Shown piece by piece: positions 1 through 13,700 of a stretch of DNA of 64,000 nucleotides. The stretch's first letter is position 1; every line of letters starts with the position of its first letter. The notes under the pieces are model-generated. The model was not told the DNA's origin. It did not search any database and saw only the letters and a program-made list of their open reading frames with translations. A program made the position numbers and the translations under genes. Source of the stretch: Schistocephalus solidus (Eukaryota > Platyhelminthes > Cestoda > Diphyllobothriidea > Diphyllobothriidae). The stretch spans positions 62,001 through 126,000 of the forward strand of contig WEDG01005620.1 of the NCBI GenBank assembly GCA_017591395.1, in the 5' to 3' direction.

Positions 1-1488
1 TTTGTTGTATATAAGAGAATACCAGTATTCTTGACGACTGGTGGTAGTTCCATATAAATAAATGCAAAAGATTGTTTATTGTTTAAGAAACTATAATGAC
101 AAGCTCTAAAAGCCTAGTTGCAGTATTCTCTTTTCCAGAGAACGGTACGCTTTGGGAGAACAGCTTGAGTCTTAAACACTCAAGCAAAAATTTATCATAG
201 AATTTGCTTTACATAAATTCTACTGGGAATATTTACTGCAGTAAAATCAATATAACTGATAAGGGAGGTTATTTTCATGACTAAATATTTTGCAATCAAC
301 ATCGCGCACACCATCAAACATATATAAGTTAATTTAACAGGCATACGTAAAAACCAAGCTAGTTGAAGTTAAGTTTACGGAAGAATTGATAAAGGACTGA
401 ACCAGGACTCGTGAATAATCGCAACCGAATTTGATCCCAGGTTCAAAATATGACTTTAGATTTATGAAAGATGATATATTGAATTTTGAATTGTACACGT
501 GCTTTTGAATATCCATACATTCCAATATTCATAAAATTTTGACTATTTCATGAATGAAATTTGGTTTGGGCAATCTTCAGAAATCATTTGAACTTTTTGT
601 GCAAACCTTGGAACAGAAACAAAGCTTGCCTAAAGCTAACGTTCTAAGAACCTGAGCGAGGAATTAATGTGGTGGATTTTAAATTGAAGTCTTGAAAAAT
701 CCTGTTTGGACAACGTGCTTGCAGTGCGAGACTTAATAGATTTCTTGCGTTGCGGTGGACTGGGTGGTTAACATGACTGAATTTCATAAAAGGCATGGTT
801 CCCGGTGCATACACGTAGAGCAGGTGTTTAGAGACTTTCCTGCGCTTACGTTTCGTCTTCGGTACGTGGTTTCGAATCACAGGTATGCCACAAACAATTT
901 TTTATTTGCTAATATTGACCTTTTACGAGGTTTGCTTTACTGATTAGCTGTAACTTGCCAATGTCATTCAAATACGGATGAGATATGAGGATGGTAGTTA
1001 TCAAGACAAAATTCATAAGAAATCGGAAAAAATTGCAAATAACATTTGGAAGCCGAAATTTAAGGCACCTTTAAAATCGAACTCCCTTTTTAAATGGACC
1101 GCAAAGACTAAAGCTAACTCGCGAGCCTTTTTGTAAACTCCTGTATTGGTTACAGGACTTAAACGGATAACAGAACGATACTGTGCTTACGCACTAACCC
1201 TCAAAGGGGCAGTAAGAGGCAGGGAGTTTAATACCATCTTACAATGTATGAAACTCTCTGCAGCGTATGATTTGAATAAATGATTCCTTTTAATTCCTAA
1301 ATAAACAAGGCAAAAAATGTTGCGCCTTGGGTAATGTAACGTAGCAATTGTTAATCATTGGCCATAACTCCAACTGCTTCTTCAGCATGATTTTTTTAAA
1401 TCTCTACCAAATGTTTGCCACCAAAATGTATGGGAGTTCTACTGTTTGGTGTTACCCAGGTAAAGAGCCCGGATTCATTTTCCTACAG
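1..1488. other. Upstream intron or flank, no exon found
   Basis: AT-rich sequence ahead of the first recognised exon. I find no Ig-like exon, signal peptide or promoter that I can defend. About 640-890 resembles other dispersed repeats in the window, with a box resembling a tRNA B box (gtttcgaatcac) near 863-874. Because exon 1 starts in phase 1, this stretch is probably the end of an intron. Confidence 0.4.
640..890 (+). repeat. Dispersed repeat, tRNA-like end
   Basis: A segment beginning near gaacctgagcg and ggtggattttaaattga resembles stretches at 5640-5700 and 34845-34910, which contain ggtggactttagatta and ggtggattctagattga. A box gtttcgaatcac near 863-874 resembles a pol III B box. Similarity was judged by eye, and the boundaries are approximate. 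Confidence 0.3.
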
Positions 1489-1764
1489 TTTTTGCGATAC
1501 AGCTTCGAGATGGCCAAACTGATCACAGACCCGAGCAAGTGCCCTACTTGACTATGGATGGTCCGGAGGACACCAATGACCGACTAGGAAGCAACACGAC
1601 TCTGCGGTGTCATCTGCAGTGGAAAAATATGTTGGGTCAACGATGGACATCCGCAACCCCCAGAGTTGACATCCAGTGGATCAAAGATGGTTTCGGTTTT
1701 TCACGCGAGGTTCTCGAAACAAGCTTCGGTAGTCGATATAGGCTAGACGTCAAGCAGAGTGCCG
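1489..1764 (+). CDS. Exon 1 of window: first half of Ig1
   Basis: This exon of 276 nt enters and leaves in phase 1. The acceptor is a pyrimidine-rich tract ending in cctacag at 1488; the donor is gtaagt at 1765. It encodes the A-E region of an Ig domain: [10 protein letters not shown] gives the B-strand Cys, and [12 protein letters not shown] gives the C-strand Trp with the WxKDGF signature of the first domain of SNS/Hibris/Kirre proteins. SRYRL follows, as in those proteins. Two N-linked sites are not obvious apart from NTT. The final G joins GG of exon 2 to give Gly. The domain may start further upstream, in an exon not present here. Confidence 0.82.
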
Positions 1765-4700
1765 GTAAGTCTGTAAATCATAACACCGTACCTTAAAATC
1801 CGTCTCATTAAATTATCCTTGAAAAATGACATTGCTAGGAATGTTTGAATCAGACTCTGACTGCCATTGTTTGAAAGCCGATTTTTTAGAAAAAATAAAA
1901 CCAGCGTATTTTTTTATTAAACGCAACCGCCAGTTGCTTATTTAAAATTATTTTCTAGTGACTGTCCATGGAAATGAAGTAGTTGCCATCTGCGAGAAGT
2001 TCTGCAATTCACTCCGAATAAAAGACTGAAGTGTTTACTTTTGTCAACAATATGTTCGATCATTTTAATGCTAGGGTCAATATAAAAAGATGTCCAGTTT
2101 TCATCACCAAAAAGTGAAAATAATTCGTGATTGGACAAAAAGATAGGGTTTTTAAGAAAGTCACTATTCTCTTTACCTGTGATGACGGTCATAGTTGGAA
2201 CGATTTACCGAATTTCGTTTGAAAAAACATCTCTGTTCCTCCCTATCCTCGGAAGCTGAATGCACAAAGTAGTCTCTTATTACTTGTATCTTTTATCTAA
2301 AGGTAAAAAACCTTTTATTAAAAGCTCAAGTTTACATGTAATAATTCTGGTAATTTTGGATCAAATTAGGCAAGACTGAATCAACTGTTAAACGCGATGT
2401 TTCTTAATAATAATTGCATGCGTGCCATATGCATTCGTGACATTCTTTGGCCTTTACCATCCCGTTTCGGAGCATAAATTATCCCACCTTGACCTATGAA
2501 TTGGTCATATGTGAAGTTATAATTGTTGAAGCCGTTGCCTAAAATTTGGTCGAATCCAGGTTATAACTCGTTTAAATGAGCAAGTAGTTACGATTTGCTG
2601 ATTAACACTTACGGATCGCTAACAGAACTCGCTTACGCAACCAGCAACCGCAGAGTGGCTAGTATCATAGGCAGATGAACGTTGCCAGCAATGAAACAAG
2701 TCATTCTCCCTGGTCGTTTGTGAGTAACGTTCATTTGCAAGCAGTTATTAGTCAATGTTCATACAGCCCGATGCCCATAATATGGTTAAAAGCTGTTTTA
2801 AGGAGCCGGTATGACATGAAATTCATCATTTAATTCCGAGCGGATTTGATATTTGTCTCATTTGAAATAGTAACTACTTGGATCGGTTTTCATTACTTAT
2901 GTTGAACAAATTCCAATGCATGCTTTCGCTTGTGGTCAGAATACTTGCTAAAATATTCAGCATATAATGCAACTGCTTTAAGTATATGACGACGTTACAA
3001 CGATTCATGTGTACGAAATGAAAGATTTAAAAAAACTGTAATGCAAAAAAGTCAAAAAGATCACGTAAACAGAGTGGAGCTGTTTGGTAACATATATTAT
3101 GCGTATCCGCGCAAAGTTAAAAAAAACTACACGGAACCAACGCATGAATATTTTAAAAGTTCTTCCATATCATCCACAAAACAAATGCTTTCTAAGAATA
3201 AGTTGAAGGTGCAGTGTGCAGCATGTCTATTCCTTAAAGTTTGAATTAATGCATTTGAGTTTGGCCCAAGACGTCTTGTCAGCGTGCTACATTTTGCAGT
3301 GTTTTCTATATAAAATAGGTTTAGGTCTATCTGTCAAAAGAACGATCGGTGACTTGATTTGTGTAAAAAAATCCAAAGGTTTACTCCTAGACATGGCATT
3401 TTTTGGTGGTGTACTATAATTTGCTATTTTTTCAAGCAACAGGAAAATTTCATTTTTAATAACGAGTTTAATGCTGATTTTCTATTGTTTCTCAATCTTC
3501 ATATCTGCATGGTATCAGGAAACTGGCTTCGTTGCGTTCCGGGCGAACTGCCACCTACCATTATCTGTTGCTTCAGATCGGAAACCTTTCCGCTTGGCGT
3601 TCCGAAGCCAACAAGCTTCGTATGGGCGGTAGGAGTTAAATAGGCAGCCACACAACCAGGTCGAAGTCGGCAAATCTACACTGAAAGAGGGGAAATCCAA
3701 AGTTCTAGAAGCGGGCGAAGCTTTTAATTAAACGGATTTTTATAAATATTCTACGTTACCGTAAATTTATTTATTTTATTGATTTTGCAAATGAATTGAT
3801 TGCGGATTTATCCAGCAGACGTATACAACTTTAGTAATAGATTTATCATTCACTTTTTGTAAGCAGACCTGATTGTATTTTGAGTGCATGCTGCTATGTT
3901 CCTTTAGAAATTTCTAAGTCATCAGTAACATGTTGAAGACGTTGAGAAATAGTAGTTTAAAAATCAAAATTTTAACTCATTAGAAAAAATCTCGGAAAAA
4001 GATTCGCTTGCTGCATTCTGAACTTCTACTAAAAAAAGTCACTGTGGGGATTTTTTTCTGTTTGTCCTCTGAACCGCTAGGGGTCTACGATTTGCAAATC
4101 CAGAGTCTACAGAAGGACGATGAGGGTGATTACGCATGTCAGGCGCAAATTTTGAGCGATCACAGAGACCCTCAGGCGCAGTCTCTCGTGTACGGTAACA
4201 GGCAGCCTGTGATGACTGCCAGGGGAGGTGGGCAGCGGGCAATGAATGACTTGACGACAGTCGCAGAGTTAAGAACCGCCACGATGCCCATGAGCTTCGT
4301 CCGCAGCAAGGAGGTCAAACTGCGCCTATTCGGTTTGTTAAATTCTGCATTTACTCGTCTTTGCTAACTCTTCTTTTATTCAAATAATAAACACAACCAA
4401 GCGGTTGCTGAGTACATTTCTCAAACCTAACGCCGAAAGCTAACATGGTACTTACCCTAATTTCCCTGAAATGCAGCTCAGAGACAACTGTACAACGGAA
4501 CGTTTATGCTCCTCTTTCCTCAAAGGGGATCTACATAAAAGAACTCCCCCGATATTCAATTTTTTTACTTATCTTATAGGCATTTAAAATATCCGAGTTA
4601 AATATATACGCTATCCTGTAAAACCTACTTTGTGTTTTTTTACCGCTTATAAGCTGATAATGAGCATAACGACAAAGCTGAACGCCCGGCAACTTCAGTA

Positions 4701-7700
4701 TCTTACAGGAGGTAATCATCACAGCTTACGAGGATGTTACAGCAAGTGAGCAGTTTTTGTAGTCAAATCACGAAGGGGAAGATAGCGGTGGGGGGGGGCA
4801 GTGTCCGAGAGAATCGACCCCGTCTCAAGTCGCTAATCCAAACCTGTGCTGAGGTCACGAATATCATGGCGCGCAGATAAGGGCACGATAATAAGTCGGG
4901 GTGGTAACTGCTGGAGGTGTTGATGTGTGTGTGACCCGTTGAATTACGACCCCTACCCCCGCTGTTCCCTACGGCCCCTGCCATCACCCGCTTCACTCAC
5001 GCGGACAAGAGGCGCCGCCCAATTCACAGTCAAGGACGCGAGCTCTTACTACGCCATCAGACGCCTTATACCAAACGCCACCCTCTACCCGATTCCTCTT
5101 CGTTTGACTAATACAACTACTCATTTATCGCTGCATTCTCTTTGTCTTTGATGCTGGCCTCCTGTACGAGCCCTAACGCTAAGGCGAATACACTGTTTAT
5201 CTCAGTAATCACACGCGCATTAACTGTGCAAATTCAATTGTTATTTAACAGAAAATTTTGATTTATTGAACTAATGTACTACGGTATGTGCTGTAAAAGT
5301 GTCTGTGGAGTTCGTTAACCTACGTTAGCAGCCTTTGTGTCGATTTTCTGTTCGCATTCATGCGATCCACGTCGTTAAATATAGATGCGTCTCGACGGGT
5401 GAATATGCCAACTCTCTTTTTAAAAAGCGTTTAGTAGATTTGGGCGAATTTTAATACTCCATTTGATCCATTTGTGAAAACCCTGGTGACCTCGGGGGTA
5501 TTCGCGCCCACGACAGGAAAACATTTGCGTACAGCGGACTCTGTACCTCCCTGAACTACGCATCCCCTCTGTAGCAGCGCAGGTTTTCTCATGTGGGTCG
5601 AACATATTATTCAATTCTGTCAAAAACCCTTCTAATTATTTGAGCCTGGTAGACATATGGTGGACTTTAGATTAATTGCTTGGGCAGCCAGTTTACTGTA
5701 TCATGATTGAGGGATTTCATACGAAGCATTGGACTAGGTGGGTATCTTGATTTACGGGCAACTGTCAGTGGGGGGCTCATACCTCCGATAGACCCACACT
5801 GCAGGTCAAATTCTCAAACATATTGATCCAATTCAACCTAAAATGAGTTTTGGCGAACGTTTGCCGGAAAGCATAGAGAGGACCCACATTCTCTCAAAAA
5901 CCCGTTGGAACGTCAATGTAGGATAACATTAGTAATCACTGAACAAAAAATATTTATAAGGAAATATTAACCGTGACTGATTATGGATTTTTAAAGAAAG
6001 GTCGGAAAATATGCAATATTCACGTTACAGTTATCGATTTTGGAGTTAGAGGGGTGGATAAAAATCGCATTATTTGAAAAAAATATGTGGCCATGGTTCA
6101 TGTAAGTGTGGTAATCACTGATCATACATCACTGCGGTTTGAACTGCAAGTTATGATGGAATTGAGCGTATTTCAATTAATTTGGGTTAAAAGTTTTGGT
6201 GGAGATGCGATCGCTGGAACAAGAAGTTTTTTGGACTGACGTATCGGATTCTCACTCGAAGCCAGCATCGGGGACAGTGGCAGATTGCAGTCCAAGAGGC
6301 ATAAGATGCGCAGTATTTATAGTACGTAGTGGTCATTCGGTCACATGCTTACTACAATTAGCTGCTATCGCGATCACTACTGAGGGTCGAAATTGATGCT
6401 ATGATATGTTAGACGTCCGCCTTCGAGTCGTTAATAGCCGGGATTTCATCGTCCATGTTGCATGTTGGCGTGATACTTACCCGGTCATATATTCAAGTTT
6501 CAGGAGGAAGAAATTCTCGCAAGAGGTGATAATCGTGTGAATCACGAGCTGGTCCAGTTATGATTCAAAAAACCGCAGTCCATCAACAAATGCAATGGAC
6601 TCCAATACCCATATTTTGTTCCGAGGTCTCACACAGGCAGGGAATGAGTCACGGCGCGGGTAACATGCGCGTCCAATTACAAAGAGCCAACACGAAGAGT
6701 CATTATCGCGCCGACATTCAACAAGGAAGATAAAATCGCGGCGAATCAGGAAACGTTATTATGAAAAGAGGTGAATGTTCGAATTTCAGGCGTATCTATA
6801 GGTAAAGAAGAAGAAGGTTGTTCGCTCACCAAAATCATGGCTTTATTCGTCCGAGTTTTTGAACACTTAATGGAGTCCATCGTCAGAGAACAAATCGACA
6901 ACAAAAAAACAAGGAAATTTTATAGGTGAAGGGACAAATCAGACGTCAGTGACGCCAGTCCGGAGGTGACTGCGCTGGGCTCTGTATGCCGGCACCAGTT
7001 CGATAAATCAATAACATGTGGTCATTATAGTAATCACAAAGATTATCACCCACAACAGAAGCAAGAAAAACCTGGAATTGATTGAAACCTGGGTCTCTGA
7101 TGATAACTCAGTCAATCGATTTATTGATCTGGCACCAGCATACAGAGCCGTGCGCAGTCACCTCTGGACTGGCGTCACTGGTGTCCGATTCGTCCCTGTG
7201 GTTTTTTTTTGTTAACGATGGATTGCAACCACAGTTCAAAAGCTCAATTAAATATAGCATGATTCCAGCGAGCAAACATACTTTTTCATCTCTAATTTGG
7301 TTTTCATTTTGCCATGTTCTTCGCAATAAAGCGAATGGCTTGGACGCGGACCACCAAGCCACAGTTCAATCTACAACGGTTTGTTCGCTTTTATCGGCTT
7401 ACGCCTGTCAGATTCTATTTTCAACTGACAATGCGACTAAAATCTGGCACAAAATCGTTAGTCCCTTGACGAATTTTTGTACCCATTTTACAAAAGACGA
7501 AATACGAGAAATTTAGTGTTCAAGAAAGCAACAAAGGTGAGATAAGTAATCAACTTCAACAGCATCCAATCAATTTCCAACTTGTATCTGCGTTTCGTGG
7601 GCAATTAAGTGAGCTCATGTAATTTGTACAGATGGCTGGAAGCCAGCACTGAATAATATTTTGTGCCAATTAGTTTAGCAATCCTACTTAAGTAGTGTTG

Positions 7701-10700
7701 TTTGCCTTTTAAGGAATATTACAAAATTTCCATTGCTGCTTACTGAGCTTCACACTGCTACTGCGTGAGTGTTTGAGTGAGTTTAAAATGCCAGATCCAT
7801 TGCAAAACGGCCTCGGACTCCATTCAGAGGAAGGAAAAATGCAGTAGTATTAAGTGCAGATGGATGTAATCAGTGGACGATGTTCTCCGGGTTGGGATAA
7901 CTCAAAATCCAGATATTGGCCAAAAGTCAATTGAACATCAATAAATGACATGATTTAGAGTAAAAAATATTGGGTCGACAAGATAAAGCTGTTGGAAAAA
8001 CGCAGTCTGCACTGTCAGTACTATTTATGGTCGTTTGTGCTGACGTATTACTCGGGAAGTTGCCCAAATACCCAAAATGAAGGTTAGATGCGTTTATTCA
8101 TGCGAGACTTGTAAATAAACCAGGTTTATAATATTTTTATTCAGTGACAGGCGTTGAAAACATAATTTGCCTAGAAAACCCGATTCCCACGGTCATGTGT
8201 TGGAGAATAAACGAAGCATAGTGTACTAAATTATACGATAACACCGAGTTCAATATAGTTACAGTTAAAATCAACGCGAGCAAATAACTTTGTTTTCGCA
8301 AGCTATTAAACTAAAAGAATGATACAAATGTCCATGTTCAAATTATGCAAACTTACTTTGAATAGACCGCAGCCTAAAGGCCTTATATTATACTTACTTT
8401 AACTGTGATAATTTAATATTTATGTCCTCAGTAAATGTCCGAGTGGTGTCACAGTATTTTGAAAAAAGGAAAAGTGTTCTGATCCAGCTCTTAGGTTAGG
8501 TTTCTTGCATTATATGTTGGAGGTCTAAACTGGCTTCTGGTGTATCAGTCTTTCATATTGTTGTTACCTTAGAGGTATCTTTTAGCAATTTGGCTCTTCA
8601 TAATCGTTTACAATACTGGCAGCACAGGTAATAGATAAACGTTCATCCACGCATAATTCTCCGAACTTGTGTCTTTAGATGACACATATGTTAGTGTTTC
8701 AGCTCTTCAATGGGTCCCCCCAACGTTTCCCGTTTCCTTTTACGCACTGTTTTGTTGAATTTCCAAAAAGCCTAATGCGCGAACTTCGACTAAGTTCAAA
8801 AGAAGGAGATACGATCCCTGTGACAAGAGCTTTATTCACCGGACGTTTCGGATTCCAATTCGAACCCATTATCAGAGACAGTATCAGATACGGGTAATTC
8901 GTACACAGAAAGTTGCAGTTTTTATAGGATGCAGTTGCTATGCTACCACATGCTTATGGCAATTAACGGCTCCCCTTCTGATGTGTTAATTGTTTGATGC
9001 GTGGCATGCGGGTCCTTATTCCCTGAAATTTTGTCACCCGTGTAGGACGCCGGCGTGTGATGATTGCTCAGTCATCTGGCTCACCGGCACTTTCGTTTAA
9101 AAATTCGTTCTCCTGAGAGCTCCCCGAATGGCTGATTGCTCTGGCCAAAATGCGTTTCAACACCGAAATACGTTTCAACATCGCAATGCGTTTCACCATA
9201 GCAATTTCGCTTGATTTTGACTATGCTCTATGTAATTAAGAATTTTCATGGCAGCATGGAGAATGAAGTTGATAAAGCAGAAAAAAACGAACGCAAGGGA
9301 CCCGCTGATAAGCGGATCCACCCTCCATACAGTAGCTAAAGTTGTGCTTTTGGACTTTTGGCTGAATCCCGAGTATTTGTAAACTAATCGACACCTGCTA
9401 ACAGCTGGCGAAATGTATGTGGTTATTCCATGATATCTGATGGATTTCAGCTCAAATCTTCATACCAAATTTCTAATCGAGCCTTAAATGTTATGATCCG
9501 AAGGATTTACTCAAATTTCTCGCATTAACTTCATCGAACTTTTCTACCCCCTAAGAATATGTATATATAATGTATGCATGGTTTCTTCCGCTCTCGGTGA
9601 AATATTGTTTGAAGGATTAATAAATATGAGTTGTTCGAGTTCATTGCCTAAGGAGATTTCGGTTGACCATAAGTGATACTCAGGAACAGACGAAACTAAA
9701 ATTCAGGAAAGCTTCCATTTAATGTGCCACTGTCTACTTAAGGAAATGGATTTAACAGCGAACATAGAATACTGATTAACCCATCCTTATAGTTTAATGT
9801 GCAAACCAAAGTCAATCCATGAAAAACCTTTTTGACGAAATAGATTTTCAAAATATAAGAATGTCTATGATATTATGTAGTTAGTGAGTTATTTTAATTT
9901 GACCCTGAAAGTAAATAACAAATTATCTTCTGCCAGAATTTCGAAAGTGCAATACAAACTTATGTACCTGAGGCGGGCCATTTAAAAAATATCCCTCACA
10001 GAGAAAACTGGTACCATCTTTTAAAAGTATAAAATGATTGTAGAATAACCCTTTTAACGTAGACGTTTACCAGTGGATGTTTGACTTGTTTCGTGGTTTT
10101 AAGAGTAAGGTTGCTTATTTTGATGAAAATTGAGTTTAGCTGGTATGAAATTATTCAGAAAAACTTTCTAGTATCAGGCAGAATCTGCGATAGTTAACCG
10201 AGATTTGGCATGAAAACGCCTTTTCAATTTAAATTCCATTCCCTTTATCTTGCACACAGTGAATTGGCGCCTTCATAATTCAGGATGGTGGACATTAATG
10301 CTTTCTCAGTCCATTTGTAAGTACTTAAATAACAGAGATCACCCTCAATCAAGTTAATATGGCAGAATTTCGCATTCTAGTGTCTATATCACAGATAAGA
10401 GAGTCATTTAAGCGGTATCATTGTCCATTTAATACACCACGCTCAAGACCAACAAAAAGAATGTATTAACTAGTAGGAGATTATCGCAGCTTTGAATAAT
10501 TCATTTAACCAACTTATGAAAAACCCGGTGGTCTGGGTCAGATACGAAACCACACCAGCAAGGGGAAGGCCTTAGTACAGCCAAAGCTCAAGCATACTGA
10601 GCTACCAGACCTCCAGCTCATTACCCTAAGAAACCCAGAGAAAAATAAAATGCATGGACAAAATATGTTTATAAATTTTCCTTTTTTGGTTGTAAACTTT

Positions 10701-13700
10701 TGTATCTTGGCTTGCATCTGTAAAGGCAAGGGCGACAGCCCAACGTGCAGTTTACATATTAGACCAAGATCAGACGACCCTACACCTTACATTCCCAATT
10801 TTAAATTCAGAAAAAGGGTTGTAGGGATAACTCTGACCTACTTATCGCAGCCACTTCAACTAATCACAATATTGCACGTGCTGATTCATTGCGAAACATA
10901 GAAGGATGCAGGTTAGTTAGTAAATTATTACATTTAGAAGCAAAATAATAACGTGCTATTTATTTTAAATATCATCTTAAAAATATAATTTATTTGCCCC
11001 CTAAGTAAAAAACACTTTAAGAGTTAGCGGAATTTTCTAACCAATCACTCCTTGCTGTTGAAGTTTTCATAAAACTACAAGCGAATGTAGACAAATATTC
11101 CCACAAATACAGTTTGGCTTTATTATTTTTCATTTTTAAGCAAAAGTTAGCAGTTAACTGTTGCGAACATGGTCAAGAAACGGTACGCAGAATAGTTAAG
11201 GAACATGTTTTGCAACGCTTTATTTCCGGATTTTAATTGGTACATTCTAAAAAAGGAATCAACTGAGGTAACAAAAATTAAGATGAATGTACGTTTTACG
11301 TCTGGGAGCAGCAATATACCTGAATAGGTGAAGCTTTCACTAGAAATCTCTCAATAGCAACTACCAGTAGCAGACTAACCCGGAGACGTTTATGTTGCCT
11401 CTTACCCCCCCCCTGTTACGCTCACATGCCCTAGTAGAGTAAATTTTATCGCGTCTGTAATTTAACTGTCTAAATATGAGAACGAATACATGTGTCCAGT
11501 GAAAATTGTCCTTGTTCACTCATTTTCGCATCAAAAGAAGCTGCGAAATTGCCTTTTACTCAAAGAAAATAGTTAGTTGCCAGCAGCCTTTAAGGAAGTA
11601 GAGATATGTGATTGTGCCTGCTGATAAGGTTAAAATCAAGCTCGTCATTGTTAGTAGTAGAGAATACACAAAACTATCTGATGGTTGACACATAAATATA
11701 AGATAATTTTGGTACACCAAATGTGATTAAAAGCAAGGGATCACTAATATACTTACAATTATTTATACTGCATATTGAGCACTGTGTAGGAGATCCAGTT
11801 CAACGAATAAATACAAAAAATGTCTTGGTTGCACGGTAACCAAAGGTGACATATAGGAATATAACTCTCGAGCACATGCAAAAATTACCAATTTGCAAGC
11901 TTTAAATGGACATCATTTTCCACGGAACTAGTATTAAATTTTGTGGTAAGCTCAATGAGTCACATTATTTAAAGAAATAATTCACAAGAATGACGGTAGT
12001 GAGATCATCTTCGATGGGCGTCTTTTGCCTCTAACATTTCATCTGTAGCAAATGAGCAGATCAAATGCGGTCCGATGACATAGATTCGGCGTGATTCATA
12101 AGTGCAGAATTGTGCTGCACCTTTATAACTCGCTCTTCCCGCAGTCACCGTCAATAGGTCGAACGCGCGGGCTCAATGCCCGTCAAAACTAAACTGTCTA
12201 ACCTTAAATGTGCTAAATGCGCATTTGAGCAGGTGATTTTCAAATCTAACGCAATTGAAAGGGCCACATTGAGAAGACAGCACTTACAGTCCGAGCAGGA
12301 ATTCAAAATGAAACAGATCTACCCTCTGCGGTATTAGCTACCGAGAGTACAATTCTATGCCGGTCAAAACCGTTTCTTAACATTTTTGCGTGCAAATATT
12401 GATAACCTTAGAACCAAGGCAAAGCTCAAGCTACTTCCTTAACTTTTTCCTCTCTCATACATCGGCAACCTGTATGATGCACCCCGACGGCGATGCCGAA
12501 GTACACGCGCCATCTAACGCTGACTGTGCTGGAGAGGTGAACTAGGAAAAATAAGAAGTAAAAATAAGCACACTAAGGAGTCCGCCACTCACGTCAAACT
12601 AAGATCAGGTTATTACTTCGAATGGACATCTTTGAAACCGTAAATTTGACCGCATTATGACAAACTCGAGCGTGTCGCTAAAATGTATAAATGGAGCTGA
12701 CGTGGTGCAGTCTCGGATTGCTCTCAGTTCCCTCTCCAATTTACCAATGACCTACGAAGCCAGACTTCCACCTGAATATGAGCACGATTGGCATGACTAG
12801 GCACGGTGACATACATGACATGAATGTCTCGGTGGGCACGTGCCACTGCCTAGCCACTGCATTTAAATACTTATGGTAATTCGTGCTAACTTGGAGTAAA
12901 TCGTGAAGAATTACGTTTTAAGCGTTCAGTAAAAATGGGCTTATAATCATCCTAACCAACCTAGACCTCACTTAAGGGTACCTGTGCGTTTCCAATAGAA
13001 CAATCTATTTCTAAATTTGGAAATCCAATTTGCTTCAAAAAGCTTATGCTTGTGTTATGCATGCTGTTTTCGTAATTAGTAACGTGTTAAGATGCTTTGC
13101 TGAATAAGCCCACTGAATGTCCTGTAAAGTTTTGTGCGTGCCAGAATATAGATGCAGAGAAGAGAGACGATGAGCTTCGTTTTGCGAACTGGGCTTCAGA
13201 CGACGGGTTGGTGTCACCAACTTGAAAATTTACGACTTCCACTGAATTTCTCGAAGAGCATTTTCTTTCTTTCAATTATACTCTGTTTTGGGCTTATTCT
13301 GCGTTCATTCAGCCAATCAAGACCCTGACTACCAGCTGGGACTGGAAACACAAACATGCGCTCGAGTATGGCCAGACATTCCGCACACTGGGTCTAGCAG
13401 ATGAGTCATAAGCAATTAATCGAACCGAAGTTCATAAGTGCCTCACCACCTGTCATTCTCTGCCACTGTAGATTGGATATTTATTCAAACAGGAATAGGC
13501 ACACACCGATATATTGGCTTCCCGAAGCAAACAAGCTCCGTATGGGTGGCAAAGATCAGGAGCAGGCAACCAATTACCATGCCGTAGTCAAGCAAGTTAT
13601 AATTGCAGAGAAGAGAGTGACAGAAAATATGGGTAGATTGATACATTCTGTTTCGGGCTTATTGTGCCTTCATTCAGCCAATCATAACCCTGACTACCAG

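Noticed and set aside
7082..7516. Plus-strand 144-codon frame, the longest near 7 kb
   Set aside because: It is a shifted frame over the PLE C-terminal fragment. The frame with [12 protein letters not shown] is the real remnant.
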